DNA of 52,355 nt, taken from Lentilactobacillus sp. Marseille-Q4993. GTDB lineage: Bacteria; Bacillota; Bacilli; Lactobacillales; Lactobacillaceae. Where the stretch lies: positions 1-52,355 of the forward strand of contig NZ_CATNVB010000016.1 of the NCBI RefSeq assembly GCF_951230165.1. The letters are read 5' to 3'. A program made the position numbers and the translations under genes. The notes beneath the pieces were generated by a model that searched no databases, had not been told where the DNA came from, and saw only the letters and a list, made by a program, of their open reading frames with translations. Below, one piece after another: positions 8,796-17,185 of this stretch; the first letter of the stretch is position 1, and every line of letters starts with the position of its first letter.

Positions 8796-9602
8796 GTGAA
8801 CTTCAAACGGATTCAAATTATTTTCTTAGTGACGTTTATTGCGATTGATGTGTTTTTGTTAGGAATGCTCCAACAAAATATGTATATGCAATCTGAGAAT
8901 GTTGCTCAAGGAGATTCGGATACCACCATTACCAAGGAAATGAAGAATGACGAGATCAAGTTTGATACATTCTCGAACAAAACTGACGATGGTTATTACA
9001 TTTCTGGAACGCAAACCGATGATTTGCGGCAACGGATGGGCCAACTGTTCAATCAGACCCCTCACTATGAAAACCATTCAATTGAGAGTGAATTTAAGCA
9101 ACCGATTAGTGTCGAAAAGAAAAACCCTGAAAAGACGATCAATAATTTGATTCAGGACCCAACCTTTGTTGCTTTTGGTAACCAATATACGTATAGCAAG
9201 GATCTTTCGACGGATCAGACGATTGTATACGTCCAAAAGGGGCCTGAACGGGGAATTTATTCTGATGAGGCCCAGATTCGGTTTAATTTAAACGCGAACC
9301 ACCAAATTGTTGGTTATACCCAGACTTACCTCAATGACATTAGAACTTTGAGAGAAAAATCGAGTACGATTTCTGAACGCCGGGCCTTGATTTGGCTTTA
9401 TCAGTATAATGAAATTCCAAATAATACCACTGTCGCCTGGACTAGATTAGTGTATACTAAGCTAATCACAGCTGACGAGGATCGGGTGTTTATTCCGACT
9501 TGGGTAATTGCGATTAGACCGCAAAACTCACCTCAAGTGCAGTTAAAGCGAATCAATGCCTTTACAGGTGGAATTATTAAGGAAACAAATCAGCAGGTTT
9601 AA
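8796..9602 (+). CDS. walI: two-component system regulatory protein WalI (YycI)
   Basis: YycI-family partner of WalH at the membrane. The 268 residues begin with a membrane helix (about 5-24, IQIIFLVTFIAIDVFLLGML) followed by an extracytoplasmic domain with the YycI-type features FNLNANHQIVGYTQTY and RRALIWLYQYNEIP. The start is GTG with a strong AAAGGAGGGG site 5 nt upstream, 18 nt after walH. It is part of the wal operon. Confidence 0.9.
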   Translation: MNFKRIQIIFLVTFIAIDVFLLGMLQQNMYMQSENVAQGDSDTTITKEMKNDEIKFDTFSNKTDDGYYISGTQTDDLRQRMGQLFNQTPHYENHSIESEFKQPISVEKKNPEKTINNLIQDPTFVAFGNQYTYSKDLSTDQTIVYVQKGPERGIYSDEAQIRFNLNANHQIVGYTQTYLNDIRTLREKSSTISERRALIWLYQYNEIPNNTTVAWTRLVYTKLITADEDRVFIPTWVIAIRPQNSPQVQLKRINAFTGGIIKETNQQV

Positions 9603-9624
9603 ATTACAAATTGGGAGCGTAAGT

Positions 9625-10428
9625 ATGGATAATGACGATATGAAAATTAGTGTTCTTGCCAGTGGTAGCACTGGTAACGTTACATACATTGAGACACCTC
9701 AGCACAAAGTTCTTTTGGATGCTGGTCTAAGTGGGAAAAAAATCGCAAACTTGATGGCTTCGATTGGTCGCGACATCAATGATGTTGATTCCCTATTAGT
9801 GACCCATGAGCATTCAGATCACAGACAAAGTGTTGGAGTCTTAGCTCGTAAGTACAACATGAATGTGTATGCTAACGAAGGAACTTGGAACGCAATGGAT
9901 GGGAAGATTGGCAAGGTTCCTGAGGACCAAATCAATATTTTTCCACCCGATACGGTTAAGGATTTTGGTGACCTAGATATCGAAAGTTTTTCAGTTTCCC
10001 ATGACGCTGCTGAGCCCCAATTTTATGTTTTTCACCATAACAATAAATCGTTTGTCGTATTAACTGATACAGGTTACGTTTCTGATAGGATGGAAGGCGT
10101 AATTAAGGACTCCGAAGGCTACTTACTTGAGTGTAATCACGATGTAGAAATGCTTAGAAACGGTGACTACGCTTGGTCATTGAAACAACGAATCATGTCT
10201 GACCGAGGCCATTTATCCAATGAGGATGGTGCTAACACCATGCTTGATATCATTGGGCACCGAACAAAGAAGGTATTCTTAGGTCACCGAAGTCAACACA
10301 ATAATATGAAAACTCTTGCTCATCTAACCGTGTCATCAATTTTAACTGATCATGATTTTGGAGTTGGTTCTGATTTCCAACTTTTTGATACCGATGCCGA
10401 GCAAGCTTCACCATTAACAATTATTTAA
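9625..10428 (+). CDS. walJ: MBL-fold metallohydrolase WalJ (YycJ)
   Basis: Cytoplasmic metallo-beta-lactamase-fold hydrolase of the YycJ/WalJ family; a 5'-exonuclease role has been reported for relatives. The 267 residues contain ISVLASGSTGN at the start, the metal motif THEHSDHRQSVGVL (HxHxDH, about 58-71), DTGYVSDRM, LLECNHD, and LGHRSQHNN near the C terminus. The frame is open further upstream to 9556, overlapping walI, but GGGAG at 9613-9617 fits the ATG at 9625. A second Met at 9640 has no SD. Last gene of the wal operon. Confidence 0.93.
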   Translation: MDNDDMKISVLASGSTGNVTYIETPQHKVLLDAGLSGKKIANLMASIGRDINDVDSLLVTHEHSDHRQSVGVLARKYNMNVYANEGTWNAMDGKIGKVPEDQINIFPPDTVKDFGDLDIESFSVSHDAAEPQFYVFHHNNKSFVVLTDTGYVSDRMEGVIKDSEGYLLECNHDVEMLRNGDYAWSLKQRIMSDRGHLSNEDGANTMLDIIGHRTKKVFLGHRSQHNNMKTLAHLTVSSILTDHDFGVGSDFQLFDTDAEQASPLTII

Positions 10429-10510
10429 GGTAATTATAAGCTTTGAATTCTACAATATAATAAAGAAATGTGTAAAATAGAATACAAAAGAGAATGAGGA
10501 GGAACCTTCA

Positions 10511-11749
10511 ATGGCAGGGAATGGTGGAATTAAACTAGTGGTGACGGCATTAGTTGCCGGTGCTTTAGGTGGAGCAGCAACCTATGGTGGAGTTTCATTG
10601 ATGCATAATAATGATTCTGGCACGCCCACGGAAATTTCAAACTCACAGGGAAGTGCCAAGGTCAGCAACGTTAAGGTCAACTTAAGTACCCAATCAGAAA
10701 AGGCGTTTAACTCAACTAAGAACGCTGTGGTTTCCGTTATTAATTTGCAGAAAGAAAGTAGTTCGAGTGATAGCCTTTCAGGTTTGCTTGGTGGCTTGTA
10801 CGGCGGTAATTCTGATTCTAGCAGTTCTAAGAAAAGCAGTGGTGAGCTAGAAGCTGCTAGTGAAGGATCAGGAGTTATTTACAAGAAGAGCGGTGATACC
10901 GCCTATATCGTAACTAATAATCACGTGGTTGAGGGTTCTAATTCATTAGAGATTATCCTCAATGATGGTACCAAAGTTGGTGCTGAGATTGTTGGTAAGG
11001 ACTCAATTACCGATTTAGCTGTATTGAAGGTTAAGTCTGATAAGATTACGCGGGTTGCCACGTTTGGTAACTCAGACAACATCAAAGTCGCCGAGCCGGT
11101 ATTAGCCATCGGGTCACCACTTGGATCACAGTACGCTACGTCCGTTACCCAGGGAATTATTTCTGCTAAGAAACGGGAAGTACCGCAAACTGATACTAAC
11201 GGTCAGGAAATTGGTAACGCAACGGTTATTCAAACTGATGCGGCAATCAACCCAGGTAACTCTGGTGGTCCTTTGATCAACATGAACGGTCAGGTTGTCG
11301 GGATCAACTCAATGAAGTTAGCCCAGGACCAATCCGGAACAAGTGTTGAAGGAATGGGCTTTGCAATTCCAAGTAACGAAGTGGTTAAAATCATTAACCA
11401 GTTGATCAAGAGTGGTAAGGTCGTGCGACCAGCGCTGGGAATTAGCTACGTTGATTTATCTAACGTTTCTGAAAAACAACAGAAGTCAGTATTGAAATTA
11501 CCTTCCAGTGTATCGACAGGAGTTGTTGTTCTTAAGGTAAGTGCCAATTCGCCAGCAAAACGAGCTGGACTTGCTAAGTATGACGTTATCACCAAGCTTG
11601 ATGGCAAGAAGATTACTGAACAGACTGCAATTAGAGATATTCTATACAAACACAACATTGGTGATAAGATCTCAGTCACTTACTATCACAACGGTAGTGA
11701 GAAAACATCATCGGTAACGTTGAATAAGAAAGCTGCAAACGTAAAATAA
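10511..11749 (+). CDS. htrA: trypsin-like serine protease HtrA (DegP family)
   Basis: Membrane-anchored surface quality-control protease. The 412 residues show an N-terminal membrane segment (about 9-30), a Ser/Gly-rich linker (about 75-110), the chymotrypsin-fold protease domain with catalytic triad H138 (VTNNHVVEG), D168 (TDLAVLKV) and S251 (NPGNSGGPLI), and one C-terminal PDZ domain (about 300-405). One PDZ domain is usual for Gram-positive HtrA. GAGGAGG precedes the ATG. An 82-nt gap separates it from walJ and contains a TATAAT at 10456-10461, so it may have its own promoter. It follows walJ in most lactobacilli. Confidence 0.96.
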   Translation: MAGNGGIKLVVTALVAGALGGAATYGGVSLMHNNDSGTPTEISNSQGSAKVSNVKVNLSTQSEKAFNSTKNAVVSVINLQKESSSSDSLSGLLGGLYGGNSDSSSSKKSSGELEAASEGSGVIYKKSGDTAYIVTNNHVVEGSNSLEIILNDGTKVGAEIVGKDSITDLAVLKVKSDKITRVATFGNSDNIKVAEPVLAIGSPLGSQYATSVTQGIISAKKREVPQTDTNGQEIGNATVIQTDAAINPGNSGGPLINMNGQVVGINSMKLAQDQSGTSVEGMGFAIPSNEVVKIINQLIKSGKVVRPALGISYVDLSNVSEKQQKSVLKLPSSVSTGVVVLKVSANSPAKRAGLAKYDVITKLDGKKITEQTAIRDILYKHNIGDKISVTYYHNGSEKTSSVTLNKKAANVK

Positions 11750-11766
11750 AAGTTAAAAGCTGAAGG

Positions 11767-11797
11767 TTTCCAGACAAATTGTCTGGGAACTTTTTGT
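11767..11797 (+). terminator. terminator after htrA
   Basis: TTCCAGACA and TGTCTGGGAA pair with one bulged G, followed by CTTTTTG. It stands 18 nt after the htrA stop. Confidence 0.65.
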
Positions 11798-11912
11798 TTG
11801 CCGAAGGTTTTTATTGATAATTGGAAAATTGTAGTAGCTAAGCAATTAAAATCCGAACGGGAAACGGAAGTTGAATTAGGATGATTCAGTACAAAATAAA
11901 ACAATGAGGAAT

Positions 11913-12226
11913 TGTGGACAATGTATGTGGATAAGTCTGTGAATAAGATTAAGTTTGTTGTGATTTGCTGATATATCAGCCTTAAAAAAGGAAACGCAAA
12001 CGGGGATAGTTATCCACAGGAGATTGTGGATAATTATTTTGGGGGATATTTTGCCAATTGTTCGGGCGTATAAATACTGATATAATAGGGTTTGCGATGA
12101 TAGATTGCGAACGCACGTTTTCCACAAAACTGTGGATAAAAAACTATATATTGACAATTTTAAAAAAAATGCATGAAATCAAAATTAGAGCTATTTAACC
12201 TTGCCTGTGGATAACTATGTGCATAA
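11913..12226. other. cluster of nine DnaA boxes in the htrA-rlmH gap
   Basis: The 533-nt gap between htrA and rlmH holds five exact copies of the DnaA box TTATCCACA or its complement, at 11926-11934, 12010-12018, 12025-12033, 12131-12139 and 12206-12214. Four further copies have one mismatch: 11913-11921 (TGTGGACAA), 11938-11946 (TGTGAATAA), 12118-12126 (TTTTCCACA) and 12218-12226 (TGTGCATAA). Boxes occur in both orientations. An AT-rich stretch at about 12139-12200 lies between the last groups. No protein-coding gene is convincing here. The density is that of an origin or DnaA-titration region. Confidence 0.85.
12058..12086 (+). promoter_or_regulatory. candidate promoter for rlmH inside the DnaA-box cluster
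   Basis: TTGTTC (12058-12063) is followed after 17 nt by a perfect TATAAT (12081-12086). DnaA boxes flank it on both sides. A second possibility is TTGACA at 12151-12156 with TGAAAT 17 nt later at 12174-12179. Confidence 0.5.
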
Positions 12227-12282
12227 GTTGTTCATATGTCGATAGTTTTACACACTGATTAACAAACTAGGAGGAAAAATCG

Positions 12283-12762
12283 TTGAATATTAAGTTGGTT
12301 GTTGTTGGGAAGCTAAAGGAAAAGTATTTTAAACAGGGGATTGCGGAATACGCAAAGCGGTTATCGCGCTTCTGTAAGTTTTCGATTGTCGAGGTTCCCG
12401 ATGAAAAGGCTCCAGAATCATTGAGCCAGGCCCAAATGGATGACGTGATGGAAAAGGAGGGAGAACGGATTCTCGAGAAGATCAAGGATAAGGAGTATGT
12501 TTTCGCACTGGCAATTTTGGGCAAGGAACGTTCCTCAGAGGAGTTTGCTAAGGAGATTCAGGATCTCACCACCTATGGCCACTCAGATATTACCTTTGTT
12601 ATTGGCGGCTCATTGGGAATGTCCCAAGATGTTTTGAAGCGGGCTAATACCCAAATTTCGTTTGGGCGGTTCACGTTACCACACCAGTTGATGAGACTGG
12701 TGTTGACGGAACAGATATACAGGGCGTTTATGATAAATGAGGGGAGTCCGTATCATAAATAA
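12283..12762 (+). CDS. rlmH: 23S rRNA (pseudouridine1915-N3)-methyltransferase RlmH
   Basis: SPOUT-class methyltransferase (OrfX) that uses SAM to methylate pseudouridine 1915 of 23S rRNA. The 159 residues match the family length and start [15 protein letters not shown]. The knot-forming C-terminal part shows [18 protein letters not shown], then [23 protein letters not shown], ending INEGSPYHK. The start is TTG at 12283, with AGGAGG 8 nt upstream and no better ATG. Its last codons form one copy of a direct repeat with 13505-13523 (see the separate entries). Confidence 0.95.
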   Translation: MNIKLVVVGKLKEKYFKQGIAEYAKRLSRFCKFSIVEVPDEKAPESLSQAQMDDVMEKEGERILEKIKDKEYVFALAILGKERSSEEFAKEIQDLTTYGHSDITFVIGGSLGMSQDVLKRANTQISFGRFTLPHQLMRLVLTEQIYRAFMINEGSPYHK

Positions 12763-12763
12763 T
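12745..12763 (+). repeat. att-like direct repeat, copy 1 (3' end of rlmH)
   Basis: AGTCCGTATCATAAATAAT encodes the last residues of RlmH (SPYHK) plus the stop codon. Copy 2 at 13505-13523 differs at one base. The rlmH 3' end, with the core TATCATAA, is also the attachment site of staphylococcal SCC elements. Confidence 0.75.
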
Positions 12764-12847
12764 GAGGTTTATTAAGACATACAACTCGATGGCCACTCAG
12801 TGTACATCTAGGTTTTGTTTTTAAAAGTTTACAATTATTGGAGGTGT

Positions 12848-12952
12848 AATTATCTTTCGGCTAAGAAGTATGGATACAATTTTTCAATATATAGAGATGA
12901 TGAGATTGGTAAAATGAAACGAGAACTTGTATTAAATATCAATAAGCAATAG
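12848..12952 (+). pseudogene. short unrecognised ORF remnant inside the putative insertion
   Basis: A frame without a proper start codon reads about 34 residues, including KKYGYNFSIYRDD and EIGKMKRELVLNINKQ, before a TAG stop. The charged, regular composition looks like the tail of a real protein rather than random sequence, but I do not recognise the family. No ATG with an SD exists in this frame, so if it is real it is a decayed fragment. Confidence 0.3.
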
Positions 12953-13026
12953 GTGTGAATAAAATCGGTTATATTGATTAGCGCAAGTATTAAAATAATA
13001 GGTAAAGCTAATTTCCATTTAAAAAT

Positions 13027-13056
13027 AAAACTACATCTCAAACGATGTAGTTTTTT
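13027..13056. terminator. bidirectional terminator below the DUF6176 gene
   Basis: AAAACTACATC and GATGTAGTTTT pair around a 6-nt loop, with T or A tracts on both sides. It overlaps the stop codon of the minus-strand gene ending at 13055. Confidence 0.75.
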
Positions 13057-13411
13057 AGTTCATATTATTCATTATTTTATCTGGGATCATAACTACTTTT
13101 GGGTCCAAATCAATAGGTTTTGTTGACTCATCAATACATTCATTCCAGTATTCAATGTGCTTTTTATCAATCCTACTGTCTGATGATTCTACGGATTGTC
13201 CCCCAGTTCCTTGAACTGAGAACCAGTACAAAAATTCGCCTTCGGCTTTCTGTTCTTTAAATATAACTTCTACATACATTTTTTCATTTTCAAGTGTTAA
13301 CAGGGTTTCGTGCATATTGTCGTTCAAAAATCTAAGCCATTCCTCAACCTTTGCTTCTTTACCCGCTTTTACTTTGAATCTTGTTAACTCAGTTTTAATC
13401 GTAATTAACAT
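13055..13411 (-). CDS. DUF6176 family protein
   Basis: A 118-residue cytoplasmic protein matching my memory of the DUF6176 family: TELTRFKVKAGKEAKVEEW, then MHETLLTLENEKMYVEVIF, FLYWFSVQGTGGQ and KKHIEYWNECID. Function unknown; the fold is probably ferredoxin-like (inference). The frame is open up to 13540, but that extension is not family-like. The ATG at 13411 gives the right N terminus, yet an AAGGAG directly abuts it (zero spacing), which is unusual. It is the only intact gene within the segment bounded by the rlmH-end repeats. Confidence 0.7.
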   Translation of the reverse strand: MLITIKTELTRFKVKAGKEAKVEEWLRFLNDNMHETLLTLENEKMYVEVIFKEQKAEGEFLYWFSVQGTGGQSVESSDSRIDKKHIEYWNECIDESTKPIDLDPKVVMIPDKIMNNMN

Positions 13412-13504
13412 CTCCTTAATTCGAAAATTCAATAGTCTTTTACATAAACAAGTATAAATTAAGTTTTTCAGGTTGAAAATACCAGCAGTATAAAATGATA
13501 CGCA

Positions 13505-13523
13505 AGTCCGTATCATAGATAAT
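13505..13523 (+). repeat. att-like direct repeat, copy 2 (duplicated rlmH 3' end)
   Basis: AGTCCGTATCATAGATAAT matches the rlmH 3' end at 18 of 19 positions and would encode SPYHR and stop. It is followed directly by a terminator hairpin, as would be expected of the original sequence downstream of rlmH. Confidence 0.75.
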
Positions 13524-13529
13524 CCCACC

Positions 13530-13559
13530 AAAAAAGACATCCTCCTTGGATGTCTTTTC
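13530..13559 (-). terminator. terminator of the DUF2075 gene
   Basis: AAAAGACATCC and GGATGTCTTTT form an 11-bp stem with a 5-nt loop; on the minus strand six T residues follow. Before the inferred insertion it would also have served rlmH from the other side. Confidence 0.8.
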
Positions 13560-13566
13560 GCTTACC

Positions 13567-14736
13567 TTATTTACCTGTCTTATACAGTTCCATCAATCTC
13601 TTTCTCAACGCACCGTCATACGCAGTTAAGTACATTCCGTACTTTCCCCGTTTCATCAGCACGTTCAAGACGTTAGCAATAAATGTCTTATATTCTTCCT
13701 TGCTAAACTTGATATCCTTACGTTTCTTGAAGATTTCCTTATGAGAGTACTTTTCTGGAATAATGGTCATTGTATCGGTGATTGGATCGTAACCAAATGA
13801 TGGTCCGATAATCATCCCCACGTAGTTGAGATCAAACCCTTGTAATGTGTAGATAGTTCCAACCTGGGTGATTGAACCTTCCCATTTTGCCCAGTGGGTT
13901 CTTTGAGGATCCCACTCATCCCAAGGCAGACTAAACGTATCCATTTCCACGTTGTGGCGGCCATCAATTCGAGGAAATCCAGATGTAGCAACGACCCGGC
14001 TCATGCCGACTTCCTTGTTCCGTTTCTTGATGTCTTCGAATAGCGCTCCGGCGGTATCGTAAACCTTAAATTCAAAGTCACTGTTGTCTGGAAATGGCTT
14101 CATTGGTTTTTCAGCGGTCAAATCATCCATCCAAGCAACTTGTTCGTCACTGGCAACCATTCGATACTGGAAGTTCATATCGAATAGCTTGTGGGGGTGG
14201 GAACCAATCGTTTTGTAAAGAAGGTCCTTATCCCAGTACATCTTGGATTGGAAAACTTGGTCGAAATCGTAAACCACAACGACTACCTTAGCCAAATTCA
14301 TTAAGTCGGTTAATTGGTTCTCACCGCGGTAATGGGCGTATGGTTCCGGTTTGGAATAAAGCAAGTGTGCTTCATCCACAAAGATAATATCGTACTTTTT
14401 ATGGTTCTTTTGAGCGTAGTTGATCAATGAAGTTGGTCTGCGAATCGAACTAACTTTCATGCCTGGAATCGACTCACCAAGGTCACGGTATGCCTTGTAT
14501 AGCTCAGGGTGGTTGACTACGAGGTATGTTTTGTAGTTTTTGTCAGTCATGTACTGGCGAACTAATTCCATTAACACTACTGATTTACCAGTTCCGGCGG
14601 CTCCTTCGATAATTGCAACCGAGTGCTGGTTACCGTTGAGTCCCTGTTGGATATAATCGTTAATGTTGGTAATGGTGGCCTTCTGGTCATCAGACAGGTC
14701 ATCCACAAAAAATTGTTCCTTTAATATTTCGTTCAT
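13567..14736 (-). CDS. DUF2075-family P-loop ATPase/helicase-like protein
   Basis: A predicted superfamily I helicase-like ATPase of unknown role. The protein of about 389 residues has Walker A in IIEGAAGTGKSVVLMEL (about 42-58), Walker B IIFVDEAHLLYSKP (about 116-129), an FQYRM motif, and a late GTIYTLQGFDLNYVGMIIGP segment similar to motifs V/VI of UvrD-like enzymes. Relatives often carry extra N-terminal nuclease domains; none is present here. Two tandem ATGs exist; the second (14736) is better spaced from TAGGAGT than the first (14739). It diverges from the hemH operon. Confidence 0.8.
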   Translation of the reverse strand: MNEILKEQFFVDDLSDDQKATITNINDYIQQGLNGNQHSVAIIEGAAGTGKSVVLMELVRQYMTDKNYKTYLVVNHPELYKAYRDLGESIPGMKVSSIRRPTSLINYAQKNHKKYDIIFVDEAHLLYSKPEPYAHYRGENQLTDLMNLAKVVVVVYDFDQVFQSKMYWDKDLLYKTIGSHPHKLFDMNFQYRMVASDEQVAWMDDLTAEKPMKPFPDNSDFEFKVYDTAGALFEDIKKRNKEVGMSRVVATSGFPRIDGRHNVEMDTFSLPWDEWDPQRTHWAKWEGSITQVGTIYTLQGFDLNYVGMIIGPSFGYDPITDTMTIIPEKYSHKEIFKKRKDIKFSKEEYKTFIANVLNVLMKRGKYGMYLTAYDGALRKRLMELYKTGK

Positions 14737-14892
14737 CATGTACTCCTATTTTGGTAGTGATTTTTGCAAACTAGTTTTTATGTCAGCTCACAAAAAAGCT
14801 ATTGTTATTATAGCAGGTTCAAAGTCACTGACTGAAAATAATTTGAAAGTTGGTGTATGATTATTGTATCGACAACGTTTGGGGGAGAGCTG

Positions 14893-15819
14893 ATGAAGAA
14901 GGGACTACTACTGGTTAATACAGGATCACCGAAAACGCCCACGACTGCTGATGTGAAAGCCTATTTAAAGGTGTTTTTAAGCGATCAAAACGTAATTGAA
15001 ATGCCCCGTTGGGTTTGGCAGCCGATTTTAAGAGGTTTTGTGTTGCCACTGAGGTCGTGGCGTTCCGCTACGTACTACCAACGAATCTGGACTAGGGCGG
15101 GCTCTCCTTTGGTTGCTTATACCCAAATAATGACCGCAAACGTCCAAGCTGAATTACCAGACTGGGATGTGCGGTTTGCGATGTCCTATAGTGAACCACG
15201 AATTGCTGATCAAATGCAGGATATGAAAGATAAAGGCTGCGATGAGATCAATGTTCTACCAATGTACCCTCAGTACACCCAAAGCACGCATAAAGCAATT
15301 TACGATCAAGCTGATGCTAGTGGAATTGAGTATCAAAAAATCGATAACTTTTACCGCGAACCTGAATATCAGCGAATTATGGCGGATAAAATAAGCCAAT
15401 ACATAGATAAGCAAGAATATGACGAAGTGCTGTTCAGTTACCACGGGATTCCAACGGCTATGGTCAAACATGGTGATCCGTACCAAAAAGAATGCGAAGA
15501 GACTACTGAGGGGATTCTTAGTCAAATTCCAGCAATCAAAGCCATCAGCAAGACCGTCTACCAGTCAAAGTTTGGTCCTGCCCCGTGGTTAAAACCATAT
15601 CTAAAAAATTATCTGACAGAGATGATTCAGATGGGAAAACGGCGAGTTCTAATCGTTGCCCCGTCATTCATTGTGGATGGTCTAGAAACACTTGAAGAAA
15701 ATGGGGTTCAGAACTATCAGACGTTCAAAGAAAACGGTGGTGACGTGTTCCACCTTGTTGAACCGTTAAATGGTGACAAACGGTTTGCTAAGTTTCTGGC
15801 TGATTTAGTAATGAAGTAA
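14893..15819 (+). CDS. hemH: ferrochelatase (coproporphyrin III type in Gram-positives)
   Basis: Inserts ferrous iron into a porphyrin at the end of haem synthesis. The 308 residues show KKGLLLVNTGSPKTP at the start, FSYHGIP with the metal-site histidine H184, and the acidic metal ligand E265 in VDGLETLEENG. Length is typical. The frame opens at 14857, but a GGGGGAG site precedes the ATG at 14893. No other haem-synthesis gene is in the window, so the porphyrin may be taken up or the enzyme may have another use, as in other lactobacilli with a lone hemH. First gene of a three-gene operon with mntH 21 nt downstream. Confidence 0.92.
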   Translation: MKKGLLLVNTGSPKTPTTADVKAYLKVFLSDQNVIEMPRWVWQPILRGFVLPLRSWRSATYYQRIWTRAGSPLVAYTQIMTANVQAELPDWDVRFAMSYSEPRIADQMQDMKDKGCDEINVLPMYPQYTQSTHKAIYDQADASGIEYQKIDNFYREPEYQRIMADKISQYIDKQEYDEVLFSYHGIPTAMVKHGDPYQKECEETTEGILSQIPAIKAISKTVYQSKFGPAPWLKPYLKNYLTEMIQMGKRRVLIVAPSFIVDGLETLEENGVQNYQTFKENGGDVFHLVEPLNGDKRFAKFLADLVMK

Positions 15820-15840
15820 TTGCCTTTTGGGGGAAAGAGC

Positions 15841-17175
15841 ATGGGAAATTCTGAAAACAACAAAAGTTTAGATGAAATCAATCAGAGTGTGACTGTACCC
15901 ACAGGTTATGACGTTTCATTCGTTCAAAAGTTTTTGGCATACAGTGGCCCGGGTGCCTTGGTTGCAGTTGGTTACATGGATCCAGGAAATTGGTTGACCT
16001 CTTTGTCTGGTGGCAGCCAGTACCGGTATGATTTGATATCAGTGCTATTGATGTCAATCCTAGTGGCGATGTTCATGCAGACCCTGGCTATTAACTTAGG
16101 AGTTGTCACCCAACTTGATTTAGCTCAGGCGATTGCTAGAGTTGTTCCCAAACCCGTTCGTTATGGGTTATGGTTGTTAAACGAAGTTGCGATGATGGCG
16201 ACTGACTTAACGGGAGTGGTTGGAACATCAATTGCGCTGAAGTTGTTATTTGGGTTACCGATTCTATATGGAATCTTACTAACGATTTTCGATGTGCTGA
16301 TTGTGTTGCTCTTTCTGCGATTCGGAATTCGCCGAATCGAGTTTGTGGTTTTCACCTCGATAATGGTGGTGGGAGTTATTTTTGGAATTGAGGTCATTAG
16401 AGCTGATCCTAACGTGGCATCAATTCTTTCAGGTGCGATTCCAACCGCTGATTTGCTTCAAAACCATCAGAAGCTGATTATTAGTCTAGGTATAATGGGG
16501 GCCACCATTATGCCCCATAACATCTATCTTCACTCCTCTTTGGCTCAGAGTCGCCGGTATGACTATCATGATCCGGTGCAAGTTAAAGAAGCGTTGCGCT
16601 TTGGTAAGTGGGATTCTAACGTCCATTTGTTTGCGGCTTTTATTATCAATGCTTTGTTGCTGGTGCTGGGTGGGACCTTGTTTTTCAACTCAAGTAATGA
16701 TTTTTCCACCTTTCAGGATGTTTTTGATGGGTTGAAGAACGCCAATCTTGTTGGTAGTTTAGCAAGTCCCGTAATGAGTTTCCTGTTTGCGTTTGCGCTG
16801 CTATTAACGGGATTGATTTCATCGATCACTAGTACGTTATCGGGGCAAATCGTAATGGAAGGGTACCTTCATATTCGGTTGCCATTGTGGCAACGGCGGC
16901 TCTTGACCCGATTTGTAACTCTGATTCCAATTTTGATAGTCGGTTACATGGTTGGGTTTGATGAAAAAGTGTTTGAAAATATGATCGTTTATGCTCAAAT
17001 CTCATTGAGTATTGCCCTACCACTAACGTTATTTCCAATGGTGGCAATTACTAGTAACAAACGAATCATGGGGGACCACGTTAATTCAAAACTGACGATG
17101 GTGGTTGGCTACCTGCTAACAACAATAATTACCGTGTTGAATTTACAATTAATTTTATCGGCACTATCAATCTAA
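15841..17175 (+). CDS. mntH: NRAMP divalent metal (Mn2+) importer MntH
   Basis: Proton-coupled manganese importer with about 11 membrane helices in 444 residues. The metal-binding TM1 motif is MDPGNW (in VAVGYMDPGNWLTSLSGG), and the TM6 signature IMPHNIYLHSSLAQSR is intact. The open frame could start at a TTG at 15820, but GGGGGA precedes the ATG at 15841. It sits between hemH and a UDG-like gene (10 nt to the next ATG), probably one transcript. No MntR site was recognised upstream. Confidence 0.94.
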   Translation: MGNSENNKSLDEINQSVTVPTGYDVSFVQKFLAYSGPGALVAVGYMDPGNWLTSLSGGSQYRYDLISVLLMSILVAMFMQTLAINLGVVTQLDLAQAIARVVPKPVRYGLWLLNEVAMMATDLTGVVGTSIALKLLFGLPILYGILLTIFDVLIVLLFLRFGIRRIEFVVFTSIMVVGVIFGIEVIRADPNVASILSGAIPTADLLQNHQKLIISLGIMGATIMPHNIYLHSSLAQSRRYDYHDPVQVKEALRFGKWDSNVHLFAAFIINALLLVLGGTLFFNSSNDFSTFQDVFDGLKNANLVGSLASPVMSFLFAFALLLTGLISSITSTLSGQIVMEGYLHIRLPLWQRRLLTRFVTLIPILIVGYMVGFDEKVFENMIVYAQISLSIALPLTLFPMVAITSNKRIMGDHVNSKLTMVVGYLLTTIITVLNLQLILSALSI

Positions 17176-17185
17176 GGTGAGTGGA

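Noticed and set aside
11876-12157. 93-residue minus-strand frame across the DnaA-box cluster
   Set aside because: No SD, no protein-like pattern, and it overlaps repeated DnaA boxes; the frame is best explained by chance.
12743-13523. A full SCC or integrative element
   Set aside because: Only the flanking repeats and about 740 bp are present, with no recombinase or integrase, so only a remnant or minimal insertion is claimed.
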